A DNA stretch of 28,853 bases, taken from contig CALGJF010000013.1 of the NCBI GenBank assembly GCA_937914945.1, forward strand, positions 1 through 28,853. Reading direction: 5' to 3'. Each line of letters starts with the position of its first letter. Positions within the stretch are counted from its first letter, which is position 1. Position numbers and translations under genes: made by a program. The notes under the pieces are model-generated. The model saw nothing but the letters and a program-made list of their open reading frames with translations. It did not search any database and was not told where the DNA came from. Positions 1 through 8,690 of this stretch are shown piece by piece. Origin of the DNA: an uncultured Bacteroidales bacterium (GTDB lineage Bacteria; Bacteroidota; Bacteroidia; Bacteroidales; Bacteroidaceae).

Positions 1-2239
1 CTGTTGTGCCTTCCCAATCGAAGTTGAATGAGTAGCTTGCGATAGGATTAGCCTCTCCGTTAGGAATAACAAGATATGCCTTGTTTGCATTGTTAAGGAA
101 TGCTGTGTTATTCTCTTGGTTCAGTTTTGCCTTGAAAAGACCTACACCATTCTCGCCATTGGCAAGAACATATGCAGTACCGTTCTCGGGAGTGATATAT
201 GCATCGGTTGTTGTACCTTCAAGCATGTTATCTATTGCTGCAGCTGTAGGAGCAGTTTTGAATGTGTATGTGCCTTGATTCTTCAAAATTACACCCTCGT
301 TTGCGGGGATGTTGCCTGTAACCTCTGCAAGTGTAACATAGTTAGATACGGTGCCGTTTACTGCATATACCTCAACACCTTCGGGTATGAATGCGTTGTA
401 GTTCAAGAAGAGTGTTGCATATTCAACTGCAGAAACAGTTGCTTCAAATTCTTTGTATTCTGTAAGCAGGAATGAAGAACCATTGTCGTTGTCGCCCCAA
501 GAAGCAACGGCAGAACCTTGCGCGTTCAGGTAGTTGCTGTTATTGGGATACTTCAAGCAGAAACATGCGGGGTTTGTAGCCTGGCTGTTGTCGATAAAGA
601 ATGCTGTTGCATTTGCAGCATCGCCAGTGGCAGCAGCACCATTTGTAGAGGTGATGGCATTGCCTGTACCCTTGTTAACAACCTTGATTCCATTCCAAAT
701 ATCTCCTACAAAGCCCCAGAGGTGTGAGTCTATCTCACTTGCGGTAAAATCTTTGTCAGCCCACTCAACAATACCGTCGTTGTTGTCCTGTATATAGCTT
801 GTAACGGCACTGTTCATGTGCATTTGAACGTAGTACCATTTTGTGATGCCCTCAACAGATGTTGCACTCTCAAAAGGAAGTGCTTTCTCGATATTAAGAG
901 CAATCTCGATTGTTTCATCTTCGTTTCCTACAATGCCTTCGGGGGCTGTTGCAGATACACCATAGGGGAATTTTACGTTTACAGCAGGCAAGTTTGCACC
1001 AGCGGCTAATTTTGTCTCCTGTGTGTATTTTACTTCGCCATTGTAGGTGAATTCATATGTGATATTGTAGAAAGAGGGTAACTCAACTTCCTTGATAAAC
1101 CAGCCGGAACATGTGTTGGCTGCATTTGTCTCCCAAGAAACGATATTACCTTCATATACAACGTTGCCCCAGCTTGTGCTGTTTGCAGCGTGCATGTGGC
1201 GACCGGCACCAACGATAGCGTATTCAATGTTCTCGCTGTCTGCCTCATCTATGATTTTTACAGAGATTTCAGCACCGGTCTTGGAATCTGAAATAGTCCA
1301 GTTCTGTGATGTACCGGCATTTCCAAGGAGGTATTTCTCGTCGTTTGCATTCTTTAATACAATATCGCCATTTTCTGTCTCCTCTGCCAACCAGTAGTAA
1401 CGCTTGTCGTCGTTGTCAAGTGTTTGCCAACGTGCGTTTGTACCATTGCTATACAATGCTACAGTCTGCTCGAAACTTTGCCATGCGCTATGGAACTGGT
1501 AATATTTACCGGCTGTAGGAAGAATCATTTTGGTACCATCGATTGCTGCCTGCAATGTTTCAACATCGGTTGCAGTGGTTGTGGCATTTGTGAGAGTTTT
1601 GGCGGTGGCAATAGCAGCGGCAAGTGCATCGGCAGATGCTTGTGAATATTTTCCGATGATAGTACCGATGTTGGCATTTACGCTGGTCTGCAATGCTTCT
1701 GCGGTTGTAATGCCGTTAAGGAGTGCTTTGTAGTCATCTGACAACTCAAATTCGGAATCCTCAACAGTTTCCAAGGCCCATGACGCAGCAGCGCTTCCGT
1801 CATTGTCGCAGAAAGGATGCCATACACCACTAACTTGTTGTACTTTATACCATTTATTTGCATTGCAATTTTTAATCTTGTAATTATCGCCATTGGCAAC
1901 AAACTCAACAATCGCCTTTGTCTGATCTGTATTATACGCAAGAACGTTCCACTGGTGATGGAAAAGGTAATAGCCTGATTTTGATACTACATAGTATTGG
2001 TTATCTGTTCCTGAAGGTTCAAAGTACCATACTTGGTCTTCATTGGCTACTTCTTTTGTGATGAGGGGTACAGAACCAGAGACTCCACCTTTATCTTCTC
2101 TATTGTACTGTGTCTTGTCAATCGTGAGATAAAGATTCTGATCGACGTTCTTAATGCGGTACATTTGTCCTTCGACAACTTGTCCCCATGTTGTTACTGC
2201 AAATAGCAGCATCAACATCATTGATGTAAATTTTCTCAT
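1..2239 (-). CDS. Large secreted modular surface protein, 3' end outside the window
   Basis: The reading frame starts at an ATG at 2239 and stays open to base 1, giving about 746 residues without a stop. Residues 1-18 form a signal peptide (MRKFTSMMLMLLFAVTTWG). After it come a beta-trefoil-like stretch (about 22-130; YRIKN...LYLT...W.F) and a helical FIVAR-like stretch (about 165-231, rich in Ala/Thr). A second lectin-like stretch follows (about 232-385; KYLLGN, HMHAAN), then a beta-rich linker (about 387-465) and a third lectin-like stretch (about 466-600). The last module (about 601-746; EYATLFLNYNAFIPEGVEVY, then NIPANEGVIL) is a type I recall from many Prevotella/Bacteroides surface proteins. 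The module names come from pattern resemblance only, and no catalytic domain is visible. It is probably exported to bind glycans or matrix at the cell surface. Any C-terminal sorting signal would lie beyond the left edge. Confidence 0.8.
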   Translation of the reverse strand, partial: MRKFTSMMLMLLFAVTTWGQVVEGQMYRIKNVDQNLYLTIDKTQYNREDKGGVSGSVPLITKEVANEDQVWYFEPSGTDNQYYVVSKSGYYLFHHQWNVLAYNTDQTKAIVEFVANGDNYKIKNCNANKWYKVQQVSGVWHPFCDNDGSAAASWALETVEDSEFELSDDYKALLNGITTAEALQTSVNANIGTIIGKYSQASADALAAAIATAKTLTNATTTATDVETLQAAIDGTKMILPTAGKYYQFHSAWQSFEQTVALYSNGTNARWQTLDNDDKRYYWLAEETENGDIVLKNANDEKYLLGNAGTSQNWTISDSKTGAEISVKIIDEADSENIEYAIVGAGRHMHAANSTSWGNVVYEGNIVSWETNAANTCSGWFIKEVELPSFYNITYEFTYNGEVKYTQETKLAAGANLPAVNVKFPYGVSATAPEGIVGNEDETIEIALNIEKALPFESATSVEGITKWYYVQMHMNSAVTSYIQDNNDGIVEWADKDFTASEIDSHLWGFVGDIWNGIKVVNKGTGNAITSTNGAAATGDAANATAFFIDNSQATNPACFCLKYPNNSNYLNAQGSAVASWGDNDNGSSFLLTEYKEFEATVSAVEYATLFLNYNAFIPEGVEVYAVNGTVSNYVTLAEVTGNIPANEGVILKNQGTYTFKTAPTAAAIDNMLEGTTTDAYITPENGTAYVLANGENGVGLFKAKLNQENNTAFLNNANKAYLVIPNGEANPIASYSFNFDWEGTT

Positions 2240-2394
2240 AAATTTTTGAAATTAAAATATAAAAATTAAACTCACGTTCTTTTCTGTCTGGCAATTAATC
2301 TGTTCTTGCCGGTTTCAATAATTTTGCCTCGTAAAATGTTTTTATCTAGCACTTTACATTTGCTTTAGGTATTTATATCGCAGTTTACACAATG

Positions 2395-2500
2395 TTGTCA
2401 TTTCGACGACCATATGGGAGGAGACGTGTTGTTGAGGGCTTGTCCCGAAAAATCTCAATAAATAATTATTTAGATCTCTCACATACGTTAGAGATGACAA
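2395..2500. repeat. Imperfect inverted-repeat intergenic element (MITE/REP-like)
   Basis: The ends TTGTCATTTC (2395-2404) and GAGATGACAA (2491-2500) are inverted copies with 9 of 10 matches. Inside, AAATCTC (about 2450) and AGATCTCTC (2472-2480) add further partial symmetry around an AT-rich centre. The layout resembles intergenic repeats I recall from Bacteroidetes genomes, with GTCATTTCGA and GAGAT...ATGACA ends. There is no ORF. Whether it is dispersed in this genome cannot be seen from one copy. Confidence 0.5.
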
Positions 2501-2600
2501 TCTTGCATTTAGTGTAATATTGTATATAACCGATTTGCTTTATTTATTGTGTATGAGTGTTTTATGTATGCACTTTACCCATGAGTATAAATATTGCGCG

Positions 2601-2608
2601 CAAATGTA
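2601..2608 (-). promoter_or_regulatory. Possible -7 box for the surface-protein gene
   Basis: Read on the minus strand, 2608 to 2601 gives TACATTTG, which fits TAnnTTTG. No TTG lies at the usual 19-21 base spacing upstream. Start of transcription here would leave a leader of about 355 bases that includes the inverted-repeat element. The call is weak because only one half of the promoter is seen. Confidence 0.3.
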
Positions 2609-2724
2609 CTAATAATAGGTGTGAAATTACCCCCCGATGTTAAATAATGTTAAACTTGGAATTATTTATAAAATTTATCCTTTTTTGTGCCTCGTGCTTA
2701 GAGGTTTAAGGGTTTTGCATAAAA

Positions 2725-2762
2725 AACCCCGCCCCATGGATACATGTCCATGGGGCGGGGTT
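2725..2762 (-). terminator. Rho-independent terminator at the end of the RND efflux operon
   Basis: The 16-base arms at 2725-2740 and 2747-2762 pair perfectly around a 6-base loop (2741-2746). The stem is very GC-rich (CCCCGCCCC with GGGGCGGGG). On the minus strand the stem ends in a run of six T (2726 to 2721), giving a classic intrinsic terminator 28 bases after the stop of the PII-like gene. Confidence 0.9.
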
Positions 2763-2790
2763 GCTTTATTACCTTATTATATTAGGATTA

Positions 2791-3084
2791 TCAATACTGT
2801 TGCTCTATGTTCCACACAAAGGCACGCAAGCCCAGTTGCGGTGTCTCTTTGTCGATAGCCTCAATATCTTTTAGAATGTTGGGCACTTTGCTGTCCTCTA
2901 CGATTGTGATTATTGAACCACACATTGAGGGCCATGCATGTGAGCCATAGTGGGGGTCGCCGTCTTTAGAGCCACGCCCCTGCATTTGGTCAAAGAAAGA
3001 GTATCCGCGACAGCTGTGGTGTGTGAGCATGTTTACAATCTTATCTTTGTGCGATATATCGAATGTAATGAATATACTTTTCAT
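2791..3084 (-). CDS. PII-like small protein, last gene of the RND efflux operon
   Basis: The 97-residue protein has the beta-alpha-beta-beta-alpha-beta pattern of the PII/CutA-like ferredoxin-like superfamily: a strand (KSIFITFD), a helix (KDKIVNMLT), the GRG turn at 36-38, a strand (GSIITIVEDSKV), a helix (PNILKDIEAID) and a final strand (RAFVWNIEQ). The canonical PII B-loop (TGxxGDGKIF) is absent; TPQLGLRAFV stands in its place. The T-loop region is short and lacks the uridylylated Tyr motif. It holds several possible metal ligands (H22, H23, C25, H45, H49, C55). The gene lies 31 bases after the RND pump gene and before the operon terminator, so it is co-transcribed. A PII subgroup next to RND metal pumps has been described (PII-NG), and this is probably a relative. 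A role in sensing or tuning the pump is inference. The ligand is unknown. Confidence 0.7.
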   Translation of the reverse strand: MKSIFITFDISHKDKIVNMLTHHSCRGYSFFDQMQGRGSKDGDPHYGSHAWPSMCGSIITIVEDSKVPNILKDIEAIDKETPQLGLRAFVWNIEQQY

Positions 3085-3115
3085 AATTATTCTTGCTTTA
3101 CATTGTTAAGGGCTT

Positions 3116-6100
3116 TTAATGCCTTTTGTCTTTGCCTTTTAACTGTTCTAATTCCTTGTTCTCGTTCCAGTATGCCTGCAACTCGCGCTGTTTCTTGATT
3201 GCACGGCGGCGGTTGTTTATACCTACTCCGGCAAAAATACCATACATTGCGGGAACGTAGATAAGTGTCATGATGGTAGAGATTGTGAGACCGCCGATAA
3301 CGGCAACACCCAAGGGGCGCCACATCTCGGCACCTACACCTTGGCTCACTGCTAGAGGTACCATACCAAGGATTGTGGTGAGGGTGGTCATGAGCACGGG
3401 ACGCATACGGCTCTTTGCTGCGCCTACGCACGCTTGAATAACTCCCAAGCCTCTCTCGCGCAACAGCATGGTGTAGTCTATGAGCACGATACCGTTCTTC
3501 ACTACAATACCGATAAGCATAATGCTACCGAGCATTGACATCACATTGAGCTTGGTGCCGGTAATGAAGAGTGCAAGCAGCACACCGCTAATGGCAAACA
3601 ATACCGAAATCATGAGGATGAAGGGGTAGGTGAGCGACTCGAACTGCGATGCCATTACAATGAACACCAATATAAGGATGATGATGGCAAGCTGGCCAAG
3701 GTCGCGGTTTGAGTCCTGCTGGTCCTCGTATGAACCGGCCACCTGGATAGATATGCCCGAGGGTATCTCCATCTCGTCAATAATTGCCTGTCCGTATGCT
3801 ACACCATCGCTCAATGCGGTTCCGGCTGAAAGTACGGCATCCACGGTAACAATGCGCTCGCGGTCTTTGCGCTCAATGGTGGGGGGCATTTCGTTAAGCA
3901 CCACTTTTCCAAGTTCTTTTATGCGCACGGGTTGTCCGTTGCCACTGTATATTACTATGTTCTCGATGTCGCTGATGCTCTGGCGTGCAGTGGGCTCGTA
4001 GCGCACTTTTACGTCATACTCATCGCCATCCTCGCGGTAGTATGTTGCAAGCGCACCATTGTATCGGTTACGCATATAGGTTGCTGCAGTGGATAGGTTT
4101 AGCCCGTGCATTGCCAGCTTTTCGCGGTCAAACTCAACAACATACTGCGGTTGATAGTCGCTACGGCTGATGTTTACCTGGGTAACTTTATCCCATTCGC
4201 GCAACGATGCCGCAAGTTCTTTTGAGAGGCGGTCGGTAGTCTCCATGTCGTAGCCGTAAATCTCAAACGATGCCATGGATTGTCCACCCATACCGCCACC
4301 CTGGCTGCCACCAAGCATTACGTTGCTTTTTGCAAGTTCGGGGAACATCTTGAGGTCGGCACGCATCTCGTCGCAGAGAATTTCAAGGCTCTTTTCGCGC
4401 TCGTTAGAGGGTACAAACATCACGTTGAATGTGATGATGTGTGTGCCGTTGTCGCTGAGCGATGCAAAGGTGTTGTTCTCGTCGGCCTGTCCGGTGGTGA
4501 AACCGCATGCCTGGAGATCATCGCCATAGCGGTCCATCCACAGCTTTGTGAGGCGTAAACCTACCTCTTGAGAACGCTCTATGCGTGTACCGATGGGCAT
4601 TTCGAGTGTAACACCCACACGGCCGTTGTCGTTGGCTGGGAAGAATTCGCTCTTGATGCTTTTTGCACAGAGCAAGCTTAAGAGGAACAAGCCAAAGCAT
4701 GCTGCAAGTGTTGTCCAGCGATGACGCATGGCCCAATTAACTGCCGTTGCATATTTTACGTCTATAACGTCGAGTACCTTTTGTATGGGCTTGTAGAATG
4801 TAATAAAGAATTTGCTCTGTTTCTTTTGAAGTTTGAGCATCTTGGCACACATCATAGGTGTGAGTGAGAGGGCTGCCGCTGTGGAGATAAGCATGATGAT
4901 ACACATCATCCAACCAAGCTGCTTAAAGAGAATACCACTCATACCTGTTACCATGGTCAATGGGAAGAATACTGCCCACATGGTAAGTGTAGATGCGACA
5001 ACCGACACCGCAACCTCGTTTGTTCCATGGACCGCGGCGTTGTTGGGGTCTGAACCGCGTTCAATATGTGATGTTACATTTTCCAATACCACAATGGCGT
5101 CATCAACCACCGAACCGATGGCTATACTTAAACAGGATAGCGAAATGATATTGATGGAGCCGCCGGTTGCAAACAGGTATATGAACGATGCTACAAGCGA
5201 GAAGGGGATGGTGATTGCGATAATCACGGTTGCCCTCCAACGGCCGAGGAAGATGAATACCACCAGCACCACAAATATCATGGCATCGCGTATGGTGTTT
5301 GACAATGTGTTTACTGTGTTCAAGATGTTGTCCGACGTATCGATCATGATTTCGAGCTGAACATCGGAGGGCAAGCGTTTCTGCAAGTTGGGCAACTCCT
5401 CTTTTACAGCCTTTGAAATGGCTACTGAGTTACCACCGCTCTGTTTCTGCACAATAATCATTGCACCTTGCTGGCCCTCGATGAATGTGTGCTGCGAGCG
5501 TTCCTGCACATTATCTACAATGCGTGCAATATCTTTTAGATATACATTTGCACCATTGTGGCTGCCCACTACAAGGTCGAGCATCTGTGCGGGCTCCTTG
5601 AACTCGCCCTCCACGCGCAACGAATAGGTGTTGTTACCAACATCAAAGTTACCGCCGGGTATGTTCCTGTTCTCTGCGGCGATAATGGCACTCACGGTCT
5701 CCACCGGAATGTTATAAGCCTCCATCTTCACGGGGTCCATGTAGATGTTTATCTCGCGCTCGGGGGCACCGGCAATGGATACCGAACCCACGCCATCGAC
5801 ACGGGCAAGGGGGTTGGCCACGTTGTCGTCAAGTATCTTGTAGAGTGCGCTTTGGCTCTCTTCGGCCTTTACCGACATAACAATGATAGGAATCATGTCG
5901 GTAGAGAATTTGAAGATAATAGGGGTGTTCGCATCGTCGGGGAGCGACGAAGATACCATATCCAGCTTGTCGCGCACATCGTTGGTGAGGTCATCGATAT
6001 CATAACCGAACTCAAACTCAAGTGTTATTACGGAAACATTCTCGCGTGAGTCTGATGTGATGTGCTTTAGGTGCTCCACTGAGTTCAGTGTGTTCTCGAG

Positions 6101-6298
6101 CGGGCGTGTTACGTTGTTCTCTATATCCGATGCACTTGCACCATTGTAGTATGTGAATACCATCAAGGTGTTTGTTTCAATATCGGGGTATAGGTCGATT
6201 GGCAGTTTGGACAGTGAGAAAAGACCGAACAGGGCTATCGCAATAAAGCAGAGCGATGTCATAATCGGTTTTTTCACCGCGCTTTCATATATACTCAT
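3116..6298 (-). CDS. RND multidrug efflux pump, HAE1/AcrB type inner-membrane subunit
   Basis: At 1060 residues it is close to AcrB in length, with the two-fold RND layout: TM1, a large periplasmic loop, TM2-7, a second periplasmic loop, TM8-12. The proton-relay residues of drug-type pumps are present: the Asp pair D399-D400 in VVDDAIVVLEN (TM4) and K934 in VVKNGIVLID (TM10). These favour proton-driven export of hydrophobic or amphiphilic compounds over the heavy-metal (CusA) class. It should form the trimeric pump that docks with the adaptor and TolC-like protein encoded just upstream (24-base gap). The N-terminus (MSIYESAVKKPIMTSLCF) is the usual TM1 entry. No frameshift is seen. The substrate cannot be read from sequence. 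Confidence 0.93.
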   Translation of the reverse strand: MSIYESAVKKPIMTSLCFIAIALFGLFSLSKLPIDLYPDIETNTLMVFTYYNGASASDIENNVTRPLENTLNSVEHLKHITSDSRENVSVITLEFEFGYDIDDLTNDVRDKLDMVSSSLPDDANTPIIFKFSTDMIPIIVMSVKAEESQSALYKILDDNVANPLARVDGVGSVSIAGAPEREINIYMDPVKMEAYNIPVETVSAIIAAENRNIPGGNFDVGNNTYSLRVEGEFKEPAQMLDLVVGSHNGANVYLKDIARIVDNVQERSQHTFIEGQQGAMIIVQKQSGGNSVAISKAVKEELPNLQKRLPSDVQLEIMIDTSDNILNTVNTLSNTIRDAMIFVVLVVFIFLGRWRATVIIAITIPFSLVASFIYLFATGGSINIISLSCLSIAIGSVVDDAIVVLENVTSHIERGSDPNNAAVHGTNEVAVSVVASTLTMWAVFFPLTMVTGMSGILFKQLGWMMCIIMLISTAAALSLTPMMCAKMLKLQKKQSKFFITFYKPIQKVLDVIDVKYATAVNWAMRHRWTTLAACFGLFLLSLLCAKSIKSEFFPANDNGRVGVTLEMPIGTRIERSQEVGLRLTKLWMDRYGDDLQACGFTTGQADENNTFASLSDNGTHIITFNVMFVPSNEREKSLEILCDEMRADLKMFPELAKSNVMLGGSQGGGMGGQSMASFEIYGYDMETTDRLSKELAASLREWDKVTQVNISRSDYQPQYVVEFDREKLAMHGLNLSTAATYMRNRYNGALATYYREDGDEYDVKVRYEPTARQSISDIENIVIYSGNGQPVRIKELGKVVLNEMPPTIERKDRERIVTVDAVLSAGTALSDGVAYGQAIIDEMEIPSGISIQVAGSYEDQQDSNRDLGQLAIIILILVFIVMASQFESLTYPFILMISVLFAISGVLLALFITGTKLNVMSMLGSIMLIGIVVKNGIVLIDYTMLLRERGLGVIQACVGAAKSRMRPVLMTTLTTILGMVPLAVSQGVGAEMWRPLGVAVIGGLTISTIMTLIYVPAMYGIFAGVGINNRRRAIKKQRELQAYWNENKELEQLKGKDKRH

Positions 6299-6322
6299 AT
6301 TGTTTATATTTTATCGTGTTTT

Positions 6323-7336
6323 TTATTCGATTACTTCTACCTCTTTGCCGTTGTTCAAGCCGTTGTGTCCGGCAATTACAACGTAGCTGCCGGGCTCGAT
6401 ACCCGAGATGAGCTCATATTTATCGCCCATGCGACGGCCTATTTCAACCTTGTTGTATGTTACTGTTCCATCTTTGTATGTATATACATAGTAGTCGCCG
6501 GCACCGGCCTGCTTAACAACTGCTTGGTCGGGGACAACAACGTGGCTCTTTGTACCGAAGTTCACGGTTGCGTGTCCATACATTCCGGGACGTACTTTGC
6601 GGTCGCTGTTGGCGATCTTTATCTCTACGGGGAATGTGTGTGTGGCCGAATTTATTGTGGGGTAGATGATGTCGATGCTACCTGCGAACTCCTCGTTGCC
6701 ATAGGTGTCGAATGTGAGTGTTACGGGTAGTTTCTTGTTGGTCTGTGCATAGCGGCTTTCGCTCACATTAATCTTCATTTTTACGGGAGTAATCTGCTCT
6801 ACAACCAAGATGGGCTGGCCACCATACATATCGCCATTGTCGTAGTTGCGTGCCGATACCACACCGTTGATGGGGCTTACAAGTACGGTGTTCTCCAACT
6901 TGTTTGCAAGTGCGCGTTTGTTTACCTCCAACTGTGTCTTTGCATTGTCATATTCGGCTTTTGATGCTCCGCCCACTTTGTAGAGTTCTTCAATGCGCTT
7001 AAAGTCTATCTCCTGGTTCTCAACCTGCAATTTAAGCTGGTCGAGGCTGCTTGCATCGAGCAATACAAGTTTTTGGCCTTTATGAACATTGTCGCCCACC
7101 TCGACAAGAATCTTGTCGATACGCAGTGCCGAACTCGGAATTATGTTGTTCTTAACCTCGGCCTCCACGATTGTGGTATATGTCTCGAGCTGTGAAACAT
7201 CTTCGGCAGTTACCTGTGCAATCTTTACTTTGGGTTTCTCTTGCTGTGCCTGTGTGGTTTCTGTTGTCTCTGAACTGCCGCAAGAGCAAAATACTGCTGT
7301 TGCGACCAATGCAATAAATGTCAGATTCTTTTTCAT
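6323..7336 (-). CDS. RND periplasmic adaptor lipoprotein (HlyD/AcrA family)
   Basis: The 337-residue protein starts with a lipoprotein-type signal ending FCSC-GSSE (C19 as the lipidated residue), followed by a Thr/Gln-rich linker. It then has the adaptor order: beta-barrel start, a first lipoyl half (LVEVGDNVHKGQKLVLLD), a short coiled-coil hairpin (about 85-140), a second lipoyl half (VLVSPINGVVSARN), a beta-barrel and a membrane-proximal domain ending GLNNGKEVEVIE. The RPGMYGHATV motif is typical of the family. It would link the RND trimer to the outer-membrane channel. The gene sits 21 bases after the channel gene and 24 bases before the pump gene, consistent with one transcript. Confidence 0.92.
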   Translation of the reverse strand: MKKNLTFIALVATAVFCSCGSSETTETTQAQQEKPKVKIAQVTAEDVSQLETYTTIVEAEVKNNIIPSSALRIDKILVEVGDNVHKGQKLVLLDASSLDQLKLQVENQEIDFKRIEELYKVGGASKAEYDNAKTQLEVNKRALANKLENTVLVSPINGVVSARNYDNGDMYGGQPILVVEQITPVKMKINVSESRYAQTNKKLPVTLTFDTYGNEEFAGSIDIIYPTINSATHTFPVEIKIANSDRKVRPGMYGHATVNFGTKSHVVVPDQAVVKQAGAGDYYVYTYKDGTVTYNKVEIGRRMGDKYELISGIEPGSYVVIAGHNGLNNGKEVEVIE

Positions 7337-7357
7337 AATCGTCTATATGTTTTGTTT

Positions 7358-8677
7358 TTATTCTTTTCCTAATACAGTGTTCAATTCCGATTTTGCCACC
7401 AAGTAGTCGTAAATGGTGTTGTTGTAGCTCAACTGTACGTTTGTGAGCGATACTTGCGAGTTTGTGAGTTCAAGAATGGTGCCTTTTCCCACGTCGTAGC
7501 GTTTCTGGCTTATCTGCAACCCTTTCTGGGCGAGTTCCACTGCTGTTTTGTTGCTCTCAAGTTGCTCGGCACTCTTTGTCATATTGTCTATGTAGCTTTG
7601 TGCCTGCATATTGAGCATGCGTTCTGTGTTTATGCGTGTCTCGGCAAGCTGCCTTTGTTGTATTTTGTTGCTTTTGAGCTTTGTGAAATTGCTTGCCTGG
7701 AACAAGGGAATGCTCAACGACAGAGCAACGGATGAACTATTGCCCCATGTGTAGTCCATTACTTTCCAATCCTCGTTATAGAGCGACTGGTATTGCAGTG
7801 TTCCCGAAAGGGCAAGGGTGGGCATGAAGCTGGTCTTTAACAGATTGCGCTGCTTGCGCAGTAGTTGTGCTTGCAAATCAATGGCCTTCAACGATGAGTT
7901 GTTGTTAAGGTTTATTGCCTGGTTGGCTGCGTCCTTGCTCATTTCTGCCTCATGGTTTTTAAGGTTGTCGTCTATAACAAGGTTTACATCGGCTGTAATT
8001 CCCATGAGCACCTTCAACTGCAATTTTGCAATCTCCACGGCGTTTCTTCCGCTTATTACCGAGGGCCATGCGTTGCTCTTCTGTACCTCGGCGCTGATTT
8101 TGTCATACTCGCTCACGCTGCCCTGAATGAATTTTGCATTTACGATGTTAAAATTCTCCTCGGCGAGTTTGTAGTTTTCCATGAGCACATTGTATGAGTC
8201 CTGTGCAAGCATCAGCTGGTAGTATGCCTTTGTAACTTGGTTTACAAGGTCTATCTTAGAGCCACGGCTCTTTTCGGCTGCAAGCTCTACATCGGCTTTT
8301 GTGAGGCTCATGGTCTTATATATTGCAGGAGCAAATACGGGCAGCGATACCTGCAACGCGCCATTCCATGTGCTTGCATCGTCTTTACCCATTTTGAAAG
8401 TCTGTCCGCCCAAGTTCATCTCGGCAGCCTTAATGGCATAGTTGATGCTGCCGTTAAGTGTTGCTGTGGGCAGCAGGCTTTGCCATGCTTCGTTCTGTGA
8501 AACCTTCTTCAACTCTATCTCCTTCTCTGCAACCTTTATCGTTGGGTTCTCGCTCATGGCAAGCTCAATGGCTTTGTCAAGCGTAAGGTGCATTGTGGGT
8601 GTGGTCTCTTGTGCCTGTGCCGTAACAAATGTTACCAGCAGGGCAACCACTGTTGTCAATCGCATTCTAAAATTCAT
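7358..8677 (-). CDS. TolC-family outer-membrane efflux channel
   Basis: The 439-residue protein has a signal peptide (MNFRMRLTTVVALLVTF, cleavage after AQA near residue 22) and two long alpha-helical OEP repeats. The ends of these repeats show the usual LDKAIELAMSENPTI and GTILELTNSQVSLTNVQL signatures. A start at 8677 is preferred: an in-frame Met at 8746 would add 23 charged residues before the signal peptide and overlap the end of the regulator gene. With the 8677 start, 13 bases separate it from the upstream gene. It should form the trimeric outer-membrane duct of the efflux complex. Confidence 0.92.
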   Translation of the reverse strand: MNFRMRLTTVVALLVTFVTAQAQETTPTMHLTLDKAIELAMSENPTIKVAEKEIELKKVSQNEAWQSLLPTATLNGSINYAIKAAEMNLGGQTFKMGKDDASTWNGALQVSLPVFAPAIYKTMSLTKADVELAAEKSRGSKIDLVNQVTKAYYQLMLAQDSYNVLMENYKLAEENFNIVNAKFIQGSVSEYDKISAEVQKSNAWPSVISGRNAVEIAKLQLKVLMGITADVNLVIDDNLKNHEAEMSKDAANQAINLNNNSSLKAIDLQAQLLRKQRNLLKTSFMPTLALSGTLQYQSLYNEDWKVMDYTWGNSSSVALSLSIPLFQASNFTKLKSNKIQQRQLAETRINTERMLNMQAQSYIDNMTKSAEQLESNKTAVELAQKGLQISQKRYDVGKGTILELTNSQVSLTNVQLSYNNTIYDYLVAKSELNTVLGKE

Positions 8678-8690
8678 AATAGTTATTTTA

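Larger units (their letters stand above)
2240..2790. other. 551-base non-coding region between the surface-protein gene and the efflux operon
   Basis: No convincing gene is present. The only frame of note (plus strand, 2637-2858) runs through the terminator hairpin and into the antisense of the next gene. The region is AT-rich and holds an imperfect inverted-repeat element (2395-2500), a possible minus-strand -7 box (2601-2608) and the terminator of the efflux operon (2725-2762). The stretch just upstream of the 2239 start shows no clear -33/-7 pair, so the leader of that gene may be several hundred bases long. Confidence 0.7.

Noticed and set aside
2637..2858. 73-codon plus-strand frame in the intergenic region
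   Set aside because: It reads straight through the terminator hairpin and into the antisense of the PII-like gene, with no promoter or domain.
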